Positions 7,132 to 16,069 of a stretch of 64,000 nucleotides of DNA are shown one piece after another. Both the position numbers and the translations under genes were made by a program. This DNA comes from Streptomyces wuyuanensis. GTDB taxonomy: Bacteria; Actinomycetota; Actinomycetes; Streptomycetales; Streptomycetaceae. Positions within the stretch are counted from its first letter, which is position 1; each line of letters starts with the position of its first letter. The notes beneath the pieces were generated by a model. It was given only the letters and a program-made list of their open reading frames with translations. It did not search any database and was not told where the DNA came from. The stretch lies in assembly GCF_900103455.1 (NCBI RefSeq), contig NZ_FNHI01000019.1, forward strand, positions 103,319-167,318, read 5' to 3'.

Positions 7132-8600
7132 TCATGGCGTGACCAATTCGCGGGCGATCTCCCGGGCCAGTTTCACGATGACGGGAATCGCGGCCGTGAT
7201 GAACAGCGAGCCGAACGTCATGTCGCCGAGGGCGTAGAAGCACTCCTGCGACCCGCCGTCGGCGACGAGCCGGCTGCTCTCACGCCGAACCCGGAGGCCG
7301 CCGTGCGGGTGCGCCGTGGCCGCGGACGCCTCGACCAGGGACCGTACGAGGGGCGCCGCGGCCGGGGGGACCCGGTCCGGCGCCACGGATACCGCGTTGA
7401 CCACCGTGTCGGCGTGGATCCGACTGCCGTCCGCGGCGACGGCGAACCCCTGCCGGGTGCGGCGGACGTCGTTCAGTCCTCCCATCACCCGGAGCGGCCC
7501 CGCTTCGCTCATCGCCAACAGGGGGCCGCGGTGGACGGCGGCATCGGGCAGCACAGCGAATGGAGGGCGCGGTAGTGGCGGCGCAGTAGTTCGGCGCGGT
7601 CCCGGTACGGCATCAGCGGCCACACGTCGACGGCGACGGGCAGGGTGTGCTGCAGAATGCGCAGTCCGAGGTTCTGCCCGTGGACCAGCTCCAGCTGACG
7701 CCGCAGCCGGCGTACGGGGTCCTCGCGGAGCAGTGCGAACTCGGTCTCGAGCTCGGCGAAGTCCTGTCCCGCCGAGGTGAGTTCCTCGCGCAGCACCCGA
7801 ACGACCTCGTCGAAGCCGACCTCTCCCCCGCCGCTCAGCGCGTGGAATCGGTCGGGGGTGAAGTGCCGCAGGGTGTGGATGACCGGCTGCTGACGGACCG
7901 CGGGCAGTACCCCGTGCCGCGAGAGCATGTACACGGGTCCCCGGTGTCCGCCGGCCCGCAGGGCGAGCACCACGTCCACGGCGGTCAGACCCGTGCCCAG
8001 GACGGCGACCGTGTCGTGCGGGTCGATGCCGGCCAGGGTCTCCGAGACCGGATAGGGATCGGGAACGAAGCCCGGTTCCGGCCCGCGCAGACCGAATCCG
8101 TCGTGGGGGCCGCCCGCTCCCGTGCACAGGACCACTCGGTCGGCCCGGTGCCGCGTGCCGCGTTCCGTCGTCAGCACGGCTCCCCCGGCGCCCGGGGCGG
8201 CATGCACCACCCGCTCCCTTACGAGCCCGACCCTCCACCCGCACTCGTCGAGCCGGGCCCTGCCGTGCCGAGCCACCGTCTCCAGGTACTCACCGAACAG
8301 GGCCCGAGGAGGGAAGGCGGCGACGTCGTAGGGGCCGAGATCCCGCAGGTCACCCGGCTGCCACCGGCGGTCGGCGAGCCAGCGGTCGAAGTGACGGGGG
8401 TCTCCGCCTCGCACCGACATGGCGCGCGAAGGGAGATTCACCACGATGCAGTCGGCGTCCCGCTGATAGGGGCGACCACGCCACAGTCGGTCCGACGGCT
8501 CGAAGACGGTGACCGCGGCCGGCGGCGCGGACGTCTGGGACAGCGCGTCCAGCAGACACACCGCTCCCCCACCGCCCCCGACGATCGCGATCTCGCGCAT
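7132..8600 (-). pseudogene. FAD/NAD(P)-binding oxidoreductase, interrupted by one frameshift
   Basis: MREIAIVGGGGGAVCLLDAL opens a Rossmann-type protein of the NAD_binding_9 (FAD-NAD(P)-binding, PF13454-like) group. FEPSDRLWRGRPYQ, VVLCTGAGGPHDG, VLGTGLTAVDVVLAL and a C-terminal CFYALGDMTFGSLFITAAIP are all visible. The first part (8600 to about 7555) and the last (about 7560 to 7132) are in different frames. Adding one C at CTCCATTC (about 7550-7557) would give a continuous product of about 489 residues, and the span of 1469 bases is one short of 490 codons. Either a recent pseudogene or a one-base sequence error. Confidence 0.8.
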
Positions 8601-8764
8601 ACGGGCCACGACGTGCACCTTTCGCCGGCCGTCGGCCACGGCGGCGGCTCGCCACGGGAGGTGCCGAAGCCATCTCCCATTCTGCTCCGGCGAGCGGGGT
8701 CGGCCACCCCGGGGCGTGGCACGCTCGGAGGCGCGGGCACGGGTCCCGGGCGCCCGGGTGGGTC

Positions 8765-9460
8765 TCAGGCTTCGGGAGCGTGGACGGGCTCGGACAGTGC
8801 CGCCTTGACGCGCCTGGTCTCGTCGTCGGCGAGTACCTCGAACTGATCTCTCGTCAGAGCGTCCATGGTCAGCTCGGCGACCGTGGAGGCATCGATCTTC
8901 GAGGCGTCCGTCCAGGCGCTGAGGTCCGTGTCCACGAAACCGGCGTGCACGCTCACCACCAGGGTCCCCTGTGCGTGCAGGGCCTTCCGCAGCGCATCCG
9001 TCAGCGACCACTGCGCCGCCTTCGAAGCCGCGTAGCCGGGGAAGAGCGGCTGACCGACCCACGAGGCGAGCGACAGCATGTTGACCAGTGCGCCCCCTCC
9101 GTTGCGGGCCAGGATCGGAGCGAAGGCACGGGACACGGCCCAGGTGCCGAAGTAGTTGACCTCCATCGCCCGGCGGGCGCCGTCGAAGGCACCGTCCATG
9201 AGCCGGGTGCTCGCGCCGCCGATTCCGGCGTTGTTGATCACGATGGAGACGTCTCCCGCGGCGGCGGCCGCCGCCGCGACGCTCTCGTGGTCGGTGACGT
9301 CCAGCCTCAGCGGGACGAGGTCCTGGTCGGTCACGCTTGCCGGGTCGCGTACTCCGGCGTAGACCTTGGCCGCGCCGTGGTCGACCAGCGAACGGGCGAA
9401 GGCGCGGCCGATGCCGCGGTTGGCGCCCGTCACGAGGGCGACTGATCCCTTGATGTCCAT
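8765..9460 (-). CDS. Short-chain dehydrogenase/reductase
   Basis: 231 residues. Classical SDR: TGANRGIG (11-18), VINNAG near 75-79, Ser in LSLAS (129-133), catalytic Tyr143 and Lys147 in YAASK. It uses NAD(P)(H) on an unknown alcohol or ketone. The next gene downstream on the same strand is the broken FAD enzyme, about 160 bases away, so the two may once have formed an operon. AGGAAGA lies 7-10 bases before the ATG. Confidence 0.9.
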   Translation of the reverse strand: MDIKGSVALVTGANRGIGRAFARSLVDHGAAKVYAGVRDPASVTDQDLVPLRLDVTDHESVAAAAAAAGDVSIVINNAGIGGASTRLMDGAFDGARRAMEVNYFGTWAVSRAFAPILARNGGGALVNMLSLASWVGQPLFPGYAASKAAQWSLTDALRKALHAQGTLVVSVHAGFVDTDLSAWTDASKIDASTVAELTMDALTRDQFEVLADDETRRVKAALSEPVHAPEA

Positions 9461-9804
9461 CGTTCTTCCTCTGGAACGGGCATGCCTTGTGCAGGCGGGC
9501 TCTCGGACGTCGTCTCCTGCCCTGGCCGTCCGGGTCGGGCTCGGCCGGTCCGGCGGAAACGGGTTGCCGTATCAGCTCACCCCGGCACCGGCTCCGGCAC
9601 AAGCGGGCGCGTCGGCGGCGCGGCGGGATCCCCGCCCGGGCCGGTCGCCGGCCGGCGCCCACGACCACGCCGCCGGGGGTGCCCGGGCCTCCCCGCACTG
9701 CCCGCCGGCGGCAGGACGACCCGGGCAGCGACGTTTGGGGACACCGATCAGTTGTGATGTATTTCGCATCAAATTTCACATTCTGACCCCTCCGGGAGTC
9801 GTCC
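9461..9804. other. Divergent promoter region between SDR and surface-protein genes
   Basis: Mostly G/C-rich, but 9735-9785 is conspicuously A/T-rich and holds TGATG (9755-9759) facing CATCA (9767-9771) in inverted orientation, a likely promoter/operator for the large secreted protein. CGGGAG before 9805 is its ribosome site. No small gene is seen. Confidence 0.45.
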
Positions 9805-12800
9805 ATGTCTGAAGTGAGGCCCCCAGGCGGGTCGCACCCCGCGCCCGGCGCGGTGCGTGCTTCTTCCCGTGCCCGGCGCTGCTGGTCCGGGTTCCTCGGC
9901 GCGGTGCTGCTCCTCGGCCCGGTTCCCGCGGTTCCGGTGACGGCGGCACAGGGTGCCCAGGTCCCGTGGCAGCGGCCGGAGGCCGCCAGGCCCGGGAACC
10001 CCGCGTCGGACGGCCCGCCGAGGTCCACCGGGACGAGCACGAAGCAGCCGCCGTCTGCCCCGGCCGCCCGGCAGCCGGCGGCACACAGAGCAGCGCTCCC
10101 GCTGGACTGCTCGGGGAACACCATCTACGCACTCCAGAACGGCGCTTCCGCATCCGACCCGGGCACCCTGCTCGCCCTGAACGCCGCCACCCTCGCCGGT
10201 CCGACCCCCACCGTGACCGCGAACGTGGTGAGCCGGATTCCCCAGGGGGGCCAGACGAACGCCCTCGGCGTGCTGCCCGGCGGCACCGGTGCGTACCTCG
10301 TCAATCGCACGGGCACCGCGTCCTCCATCGTCGTCCACGGTTACGACGCGGCGAGCGGCGCGTGGACCAGGTACCCGGGAACGACCCCCGGCAACGGGGT
10401 GGTCGTGGTCGCCGGGGCGATCGACCCGGCCAGCCGCATCTACTACTACGCCGCCCTCGGCACCGGTACGAGCACCACACCGGGCAAGGTCTCCGTCTAC
10501 GGGTTCGACACCGAGACCAACACGGCGATTCCCGGCGTGATCGCCACCTTCGACCTGCCCATCACCAGCCGCTTCAGCGCCAACGGGGACATCGCCTTCG
10601 ACGCCTCGGGCAATCTCTACATCGTCACCTCCGCCAACAGCTCCAACAACGCCGCGATCGGTGTCGTGCGCGGACCGCTGCCCACCACCGGCTCCGCGAC
10701 CGGGGTCTCGCTGACGGACACACTGCTGACCACCATCAACAACCCGCAGCAGCGGCAGTACAACGGGATCGCCTTCAACAACGACGGCGAGTTGTTCATC
10801 CAGTTCAGTGCGCCCGCACCGGCCACGGCCACCTATCTTCAGGCCGTCAACCCGAACAACGGAGCCCTCATCGGGCAGCCGAAGCTGCTCTCGGACACGA
10901 CCTTCGCCTCCGTCGACCTCGGAGCCTGCTCGACCAACCCGACGCTGACCTTGCGGAAGAACGTCGCCGGCCGGTTCGCCTCCTCCACGGCCGCGAACGA
11001 CCAGTTCACCCTCTCGATCACCGGCGGCGGCATCAGCGGCGGCAACACCGCCACCACAACCGGGAACACGAACGGTGTTCAGACACCGGCGGCGGGGCCG
11101 GTCATCGGTGTCGCGAACACCACGTACAACCTCGCCGAGACCGCCGCCAACGGCGGCAGCCTCGACAACTACGTGACCACCTACGCCTGCGTGGACACCG
11201 CCGACGGCAACGCGCCCGTCACCTCGGGCACCGCCACCTCGTTCGCCCTGCACTTCCCCGCCACCCGGCCGGGTGGCAGCAGCCCCCGGATCCTCTGCAC
11301 CTTCACCAACACCGCGAAGCCCCCGTCGCCGTCGCTGACGCTCGCGAAGACGGCCGCACCCGACGAAGTCACCGCCGCCGGCCAGCTGGTCACGTACACC
11401 CATGTGGTCACCAACACGGGCAATGTGACGCTGACCGGCGTCGACGTCAGCGAGACGGCGTTCTCGGGCTCCGGCACGGACCCGGAGGTGTCCTGCCCGG
11501 GCACGTCCCTCACCCCCGGCCAGTCCATGAACTGCACCGCCACCTACACCACCACCCAGACCGACATCGACAACGGCGAGATCGACAACACCGCCACCGC
11601 CACCGGAACCCCACCGACCGGACCCGCCGTCACCGCCACCGACGACGCCACCGTCACCGCGGACCAGGACCCCTCGGTGTCCCTGGTGAAGACGGTCGTC
11701 GGGGACGACGGCCCCTTCCGCTCGGGTGAAGTGCTCACGTACACCTTCCTCGTCTCCAACACCGGCAACGTCACCCTCTCCGGCATGGAGCTGAGCGACA
11801 TCGCCTTCTCCGGATCGGACCCGGCCCCCGAGGCGTCCTGCCCGGACACCGCGCTCGCCCCGGGCGAGTCGATGACGTGCACGGCCACGTACACACTGAC
11901 GCAGGCCGACGTCGACTCGGGATCGGTGACGAACACCGCCCGGGCGACCGGCACCCCGCCCGCGGGACCGCCCGTGGCGAGCCAGTCCTCGGCCCTGTTC
12001 ACCCCGCGGGTCAACCCGGCGCTGGCACTGGCCAAGACCGGCGAACCCGTCGTGGCGACCGCCGTCGGCCAGCTCGTCGCCTACACGCTCCTCGCCACCA
12101 ACACCGGCAACGTGACACTGACGGACGTGGACGTCGCCGAGACCGCCTTCTCCGGCTCCGGCGCCCGCCCGCAGGCCGTCTGCCCGACCGGACCGCTGGC
12201 ACCAGGGGCGTCCGTCGCGTGCACGGCCACCTACGTCGTCAGCCAGGCCGACTTCAACGCGGGCAGGCTGACGAACACGGCCGTCGCCACGGCCGACCCG
12301 CCCACCGGCCCCTCGGTGACCACACCGCCCGCCGGAGCGACGGTCACCATGGAGCAAGCCCCGGCGCTCACCCTGGCCAAGTCCGCCTCGCCGGGCGAGG
12401 TGACCGCGGCGGGCCAGCAGGTCGACTACACCTACGTCGTCACCAACACGGGCAATGTGACGCTCACCGCCGTGGACGTCAGCGAGACGGCGTTCTCGGG
12501 CTCCGGCCCGGACCCGGAGGTGTCCTGCCCGGGCACGTCCCTCACCCCCGGCCAGTCCATGAACTGCACCGCCACCTACACCACCACCCAGACCGACATC
12601 AACGCCGGCGCGGTGACGAACGGCGCCGCCGCCACCGGCACGCCGCCGACCGGTCCCCCCGTGACGGCCACCGCCACCGACACCGTGACCGCGCTGCAGG
12701 ACGCCTCCCTGTCGCTGGTGAAGACGGTCGTGGGCGACGGTGGCCCGTTCCGTTCCGGTGAGGTGCTCACGTACTCGTACCTGGTACGCAACACCGGCAA

Positions 12801-14226
12801 CGTCGTTCTCTCGGCGCTGGACGTACGCGACCTGGCCTTCAGCGGTTCGGGTCCCGATCCCGAGATCACGTGTCCGGACACCGCACTCGCTCCGGGCGAG
12901 GCGGTGACGTGCACGGCCACGTACACGGTGACCCAGGCCGACGTGGACACCGGCCAGATCGAGAACACCGCGGTGGCCACCGGCACACCACCCGGCGGCA
13001 CGGCGGTGGAATCCAACGAGTCGACCGCCGTCTTCACACCCCGACGCACCCCCGCGCTCTCGCTGGCGAAGTCGGCGTCCCCCTCCGCGGTGACCGCCGA
13101 CGGCCAGGACGTGCACTACACACTGGTCGTCACCAACACGGGCAACGTGACCCTGAACGCCGTCGACGTGAACGAGACCGTCTTCACCGGCACCGGACCG
13201 CGCCCGGTGATCACCTGCCCCGAGGGTTCCCTGCTGCCCGGACAGTCCAAGACGTGCACCGCCGGATACACCGTCACCCAGGCGGACGTGAACGCGGGCG
13301 CGGTGGCGAACACGGCGGTCGCGTCGGGCACGCCCACGGGCGGCGGCCCCGCCGTCACCGCGACGGCGAGCGACACCGTCACCGCCGGACAGAGTCCCGC
13401 ACTGGCCCTGGTGAAGACCGCGGCTCCCGCCGTCGTGACGGGTGCCGGCCAGCGCGTGGACTACCGCTTCACCGTGACCAACACCGGCAATGTGACCCTC
13501 ACCGGCGTCGCGGTGACGGAGCCCGCCTTCACCGGTACGGGACCGGCTCCCCTCGTCGCCTGCCCCGAAGGCGCACTGGCTCCGGGACAGTCGAGAACGT
13601 GCGCGGCCTCCTACACCGTCACCCAGGCGGACGTGAGCGCGGGCGCGCTGACGAACGCCGCCCTCGCCACGGGCACTCCGCCCACCGGCCCGCCGGTGAC
13701 GGCCACCGCCGACCAGACGGTCATCGCGACCTTCTCCCAGATCGCGTCGCTCAGCGTCGTGAAGAGCGCGAACCCCGTCGAGGTGAAGCGGCCCGGCGCG
13801 GAGGTCGAGTACCGCTTCGTGGTGACGAACACCGGCAATGCGACGCTGTCGGACGTCACCGTGGACGAAACCCGGTTCACGGGGTCCGGCCCGCGGCCGG
13901 ACGTCTCGTGCCCGCGGACGTCACTCGCGGCAGGCGAACGCATGACCTGCACGGCGACCTACCGGGTCACCCGGGAGGATTTCCGCGAGGGCTCGGTGCA
14001 GAACACCGTCGTCGCCACGGGCACCCCGTCCGGTGGCCCCGCGGTGACCTCGCCGCCCTCCAGCGCCGAAGTGACCATGACTCCGGGGCACGGGCACCAT
14101 GACAGGCCGCAGAAGCCCCATCGCCCCGGCCACGACGGGCACGACAAGCCCGATCGCCCGCACCACAAGCCCCCCAAGCCGCACGGCGACGGTCAGCGGG
14201 AGAAGGGGCCGCGCCAAGAGGCGTAG
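9805..14226 (+). CDS. Giant secreted protein with eight DUF11-like repeats and a His-rich tail
   Basis: 1473 residues. A basic N-region and a hydrophobic core (about 26-46) form a Sec-type signal peptide with cleavage likely near residue 48. Residues 90-390 (SGNTIYALQNG to SVDLGACS) look like a beta-rich propeller-like domain. About 395-505 (LTLRKNVAGRF) is a prealbumin-like fold. Eight repeats of about 115 residues begin near 510, 624, 738, 852, 967, 1083, 1198 and 1314, each with LxLxKT/S, VTNTGNVTL, a conserved Cys pair and a GTPPTGP-type end. The C-terminal 44 residues are rich in His, Asp, Lys and Pro. No LPXTG motif, so it is presumably secreted or held non-covalently on the wall. A terminator follows. 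Confidence 0.85.
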   Translation: MSEVRPPGGSHPAPGAVRASSRARRCWSGFLGAVLLLGPVPAVPVTAAQGAQVPWQRPEAARPGNPASDGPPRSTGTSTKQPPSAPAARQPAAHRAALPLDCSGNTIYALQNGASASDPGTLLALNAATLAGPTPTVTANVVSRIPQGGQTNALGVLPGGTGAYLVNRTGTASSIVVHGYDAASGAWTRYPGTTPGNGVVVVAGAIDPASRIYYYAALGTGTSTTPGKVSVYGFDTETNTAIPGVIATFDLPITSRFSANGDIAFDASGNLYIVTSANSSNNAAIGVVRGPLPTTGSATGVSLTDTLLTTINNPQQRQYNGIAFNNDGELFIQFSAPAPATATYLQAVNPNNGALIGQPKLLSDTTFASVDLGACSTNPTLTLRKNVAGRFASSTAANDQFTLSITGGGISGGNTATTTGNTNGVQTPAAGPVIGVANTTYNLAETAANGGSLDNYVTTYACVDTADGNAPVTSGTATSFALHFPATRPGGSSPRILCTFTNTAKPPSPSLTLAKTAAPDEVTAAGQLVTYTHVVTNTGNVTLTGVDVSETAFSGSGTDPEVSCPGTSLTPGQSMNCTATYTTTQTDIDNGEIDNTATATGTPPTGPAVTATDDATVTADQDPSVSLVKTVVGDDGPFRSGEVLTYTFLVSNTGNVTLSGMELSDIAFSGSDPAPEASCPDTALAPGESMTCTATYTLTQADVDSGSVTNTARATGTPPAGPPVASQSSALFTPRVNPALALAKTGEPVVATAVGQLVAYTLLATNTGNVTLTDVDVAETAFSGSGARPQAVCPTGPLAPGASVACTATYVVSQADFNAGRLTNTAVATADPPTGPSVTTPPAGATVTMEQAPALTLAKSASPGEVTAAGQQVDYTYVVTNTGNVTLTAVDVSETAFSGSGPDPEVSCPGTSLTPGQSMNCTATYTTTQTDINAGAVTNGAAATGTPPTGPPVTATATDTVTALQDASLSLVKTVVGDGGPFRSGEVLTYSYLVRNTGNVVLSALDVRDLAFSGSGPDPEITCPDTALAPGEAVTCTATYTVTQADVDTGQIENTAVATGTPPGGTAVESNESTAVFTPRRTPALSLAKSASPSAVTADGQDVHYTLVVTNTGNVTLNAVDVNETVFTGTGPRPVITCPEGSLLPGQSKTCTAGYTVTQADVNAGAVANTAVASGTPTGGGPAVTATASDTVTAGQSPALALVKTAAPAVVTGAGQRVDYRFTVTNTGNVTLTGVAVTEPAFTGTGPAPLVACPEGALAPGQSRTCAASYTVTQADVSAGALTNAALATGTPPTGPPVTATADQTVIATFSQIASLSVVKSANPVEVKRPGAEVEYRFVVTNTGNATLSDVTVDETRFTGSGPRPDVSCPRTSLAAGERMTCTATYRVTREDFREGSVQNTVVATGTPSGGPAVTSPPSSAEVTMTPGHGHHDRPQKPHRPGHDGHDKPDRPHHKPPKPHGDGQREKGPRQEA

Positions 14227-14241
14227 CCATCACGCGGAACG

Positions 14242-14278
14242 AGTGGGCCGGGTCCTCCGTACGGGGATCCGGCCCACT
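14242..14278 (+). terminator. Hairpin terminator after the DUF11-repeat gene
   Basis: AGTGGGCCGG (14242-14251) pairs with CCGGCCCACT (14269-14278), followed by TCTTTC, 16 bases beyond the stop. The remaining gap to 14540 shows no gene. Confidence 0.8.
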
Positions 14279-14540
14279 TCTTTCACCGGACCCGCGCGAC
14301 CGTCCGGACGGACGGTCACTCGCCCGTCGACGCCGGCACTTCGCGGAGCTTCCCGGAACGCCGCACCGGAGTCCGCCCGGTTGCCAAAGGGCCCCGGAAC
14401 ACGGCGGTGCCCCGAGCCCATGTGCGGACTCGGGGCACCCGACTGCCTCCCGCGGGAGCGGAACCGCCTCAACGGCCCCACGGCGCTCCGACGTTGACCA
14501 CCTCTTCAGACCGGCTGCCCCGGTCCCCGCTGCGACGAGG

Positions 14541-14921
14541 TTACGGCGCGTCAGCGGTCGTGCAGATGGCGAAGGCGATGACTTCGGCCCCACCGGAGGT
14601 GGTGGCCTGCCAGCCGGTCGCCGGGTCTCCGGTCGGCGCGCTGTGGTGGACGACGATCCCCTGGACACCCTGGGAACCGCCACCGACGGCGAACTGGCCG
14701 ACATCACACTGAGCAGTGGACTGGGGCCCCTGGGCACCCGTCGCCACCGAGGTGACCAGGGTGGCGCCCTGAGGTCCCTGCACGCCCACGTCGCCCTGTG
14801 CGCCCTCGGCGCCCTGGGCACCGGTGATGCCCTGCGCACCGGTGATGCCCTGCGCACCCGTGGCCCCCCGAGGACCTGCCCTGATCAGGAGTTTCTCGGC
14901 ACGTGCCAGGGAAATGCCCAC
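14541..14921 (-). CDS. Collagen-like repeat protein, short and possibly 5'-truncated
   Basis: From a GTG at 14919-14921 the frame gives 126 residues. After a short N-terminal stretch it contains a Gly-X-Y tract of about 14 triplets (GPRGATGAQGITGAQGITGA, continuing to GPQG), then a globular C-terminus with TAQCDVGQFAVGGGSQGVQG and AEVIAFAICTTADA. Third-position bias supports the repeat and C-terminal parts. The frame stays open to 15065, but upstream codons do not look coding and no signal peptide is present, so the true start is uncertain or the 5' end is lost. It lies convergent to the DUF11 gene. Actinobacterial collagen-like proteins are usually secreted and surface-linked. Confidence 0.6.
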   Translation of the reverse strand: MGISLARAEKLLIRAGPRGATGAQGITGAQGITGAQGAEGAQGDVGVQGPQGATLVTSVATGAQGPQSTAQCDVGQFAVGGGSQGVQGIVVHHSAPTGDPATGWQATTSGGAEVIAFAICTTADAP

Positions 14922-15430
14922 CCGGCGGGGGCATCGCTCGCACCTCGGCGCGGACGGCCTTGGTTTCGTGCCCCTGACACATGACCGCCGGATTTCGGCC
15001 TTCCAGGACGGCACGCTTCCCGGCGAATTCCTTCGGAGCCGCGGACCGCGGACCGAGAGCGCCAATACTCCGCTTGTCCGTAAGTCACACCACTACGGGG
15101 GCATCCATGTGAGTCCTCGCACGTGATCGCGGGGCTTTGGACGACTCCGGCGGAAGCACAACGGCGACGGGCCCGGAACTGCACCGCGAAACGGGCACTG
15201 CCGGGCCGCCCCTCCGGCAGCCTACGGGGATCCGGACCGCGTCACCCACTGCGGAAGTACGTACGTTTGGGTGGTCTGACCGGCCCAAGTACCCATGGCA
15301 GATGACGACATACCGGGTTACCTCGTAACTTTGCCGTCAGTGACGGTGGTTCGGGACTCTCCCGTCGGCACCGTCCCCCGACATCCCTCCTGTGGCCGTT
15401 CGGCGGCAGCCGGATGGCCACTCCCACTCC
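14922..15430. other. Intergenic region before the TPR gene
   Basis: About 500 bases between the collagen-like gene and the TPR gene, which diverge from it. Promoters for both must lie here. I see no small gene, tRNA or strong repeat. Confidence 0.35.
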
Positions 15431-16063
15431 ATGAGATGTGACCAAGTGAAAAGTTGGCGATTGTGGACAGGCCTCGGCGCAACGGTCGCGGTCGCCGCCG
15501 GGGCGGTCACCTGGGCGGTCATGTCCCACCCTGCGGCCACCCCGGACGGCAAGTCCGAAAAGGCGCCCCTCACCCCGCTCAATGCCCACGCCCTGCTCCA
15601 GGCCGGTCATGTGCAGGCGCAGCACAAGGACTTCGACGGGGCCGAGGCCACCTTCAAGCGGGTCCTGGAGATGGAACCGGGCAACAAACTCGCCTGGTAC
15701 AACGTGGGCGTCGTCTCCGCACGCGACGGCAGGCCGGCAGACGCGCTCAAGGCCTACGACACCGCACTGAAGATCGATCCCTCGTTCACCTCGGCGCTGT
15801 TCAACCAGGCCGTGTTGCTCAAGGGAAGTGATCCCGACCGGGCGATCGCGCTGCTGAAGCGGACCGTCACCATCAATCCGGAGGCCTCCACGGCCCATTT
15901 CCAGCTCGGCGACACGCTGGCTCGCAAGGGCCGGGACGCCCAGGCGCGGGATGCCTACCGCCGGGCCGTCGCGGTCGATCCGTCGCTGCACTCCCAGGTT
16001 CCGAAGAAGTTCAGGGACTCCACGCGGCCGAACCCCACATCCACCACGAGCGCAGGCAGGTAG
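15431..16063 (+). CDS. Membrane-anchored TPR protein
   Basis: 210 residues from the ATG at 15431; a GTG at 15446 (MKSWRLWTGLG) is an equally good start. One N-terminal transmembrane helix (LWTGLGATVAVAAGAVTWAV) is followed by three to four tetratricopeptide repeats (residues 50-185): AHVQ-type helices with NKLAWYNVGVVSARDGRPAD, PSFTSALFNQAVLLKG and EASTAHFQLGDTLARKGRDA. TPRs mediate protein-protein contact. The gene ends 6 bases before the glycosyltransferase gene, so the two form an operon and the TPR protein may scaffold or localise that enzyme outside the membrane or at its face. Confidence 0.82.
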   Translation: MRCDQVKSWRLWTGLGATVAVAAGAVTWAVMSHPAATPDGKSEKAPLTPLNAHALLQAGHVQAQHKDFDGAEATFKRVLEMEPGNKLAWYNVGVVSARDGRPADALKAYDTALKIDPSFTSALFNQAVLLKGSDPDRAIALLKRTVTINPEASTAHFQLGDTLARKGRDAQARDAYRRAVAVDPSLHSQVPKKFRDSTRPNPTSTTSAGR

Positions 16064-16069
16064 CCCCAG

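Noticed and set aside
9754..9780. TGTGA...TCACA ends in the surface-gene promoter, suggestive of a Crp site
   Set aside because: The spacing is 18 bases instead of the 6 needed for a Crp-type site.
9769..13116. A very long open frame (over 1100 codons) antisense to the surface-repeat gene
   Set aside because: It is low-complexity Gly/Arg/Val-rich sequence that mirrors the repeats. The sense strand has signal peptide, repeats, third-position bias and a terminator. High G+C leaves antisense frames open.
14840..14880. Near-identical short repeats as a possible CRISPR array
   Set aside because: They encode in-frame Gly-X-Y triplets of the collagen-like protein and are contiguous, without spacers.
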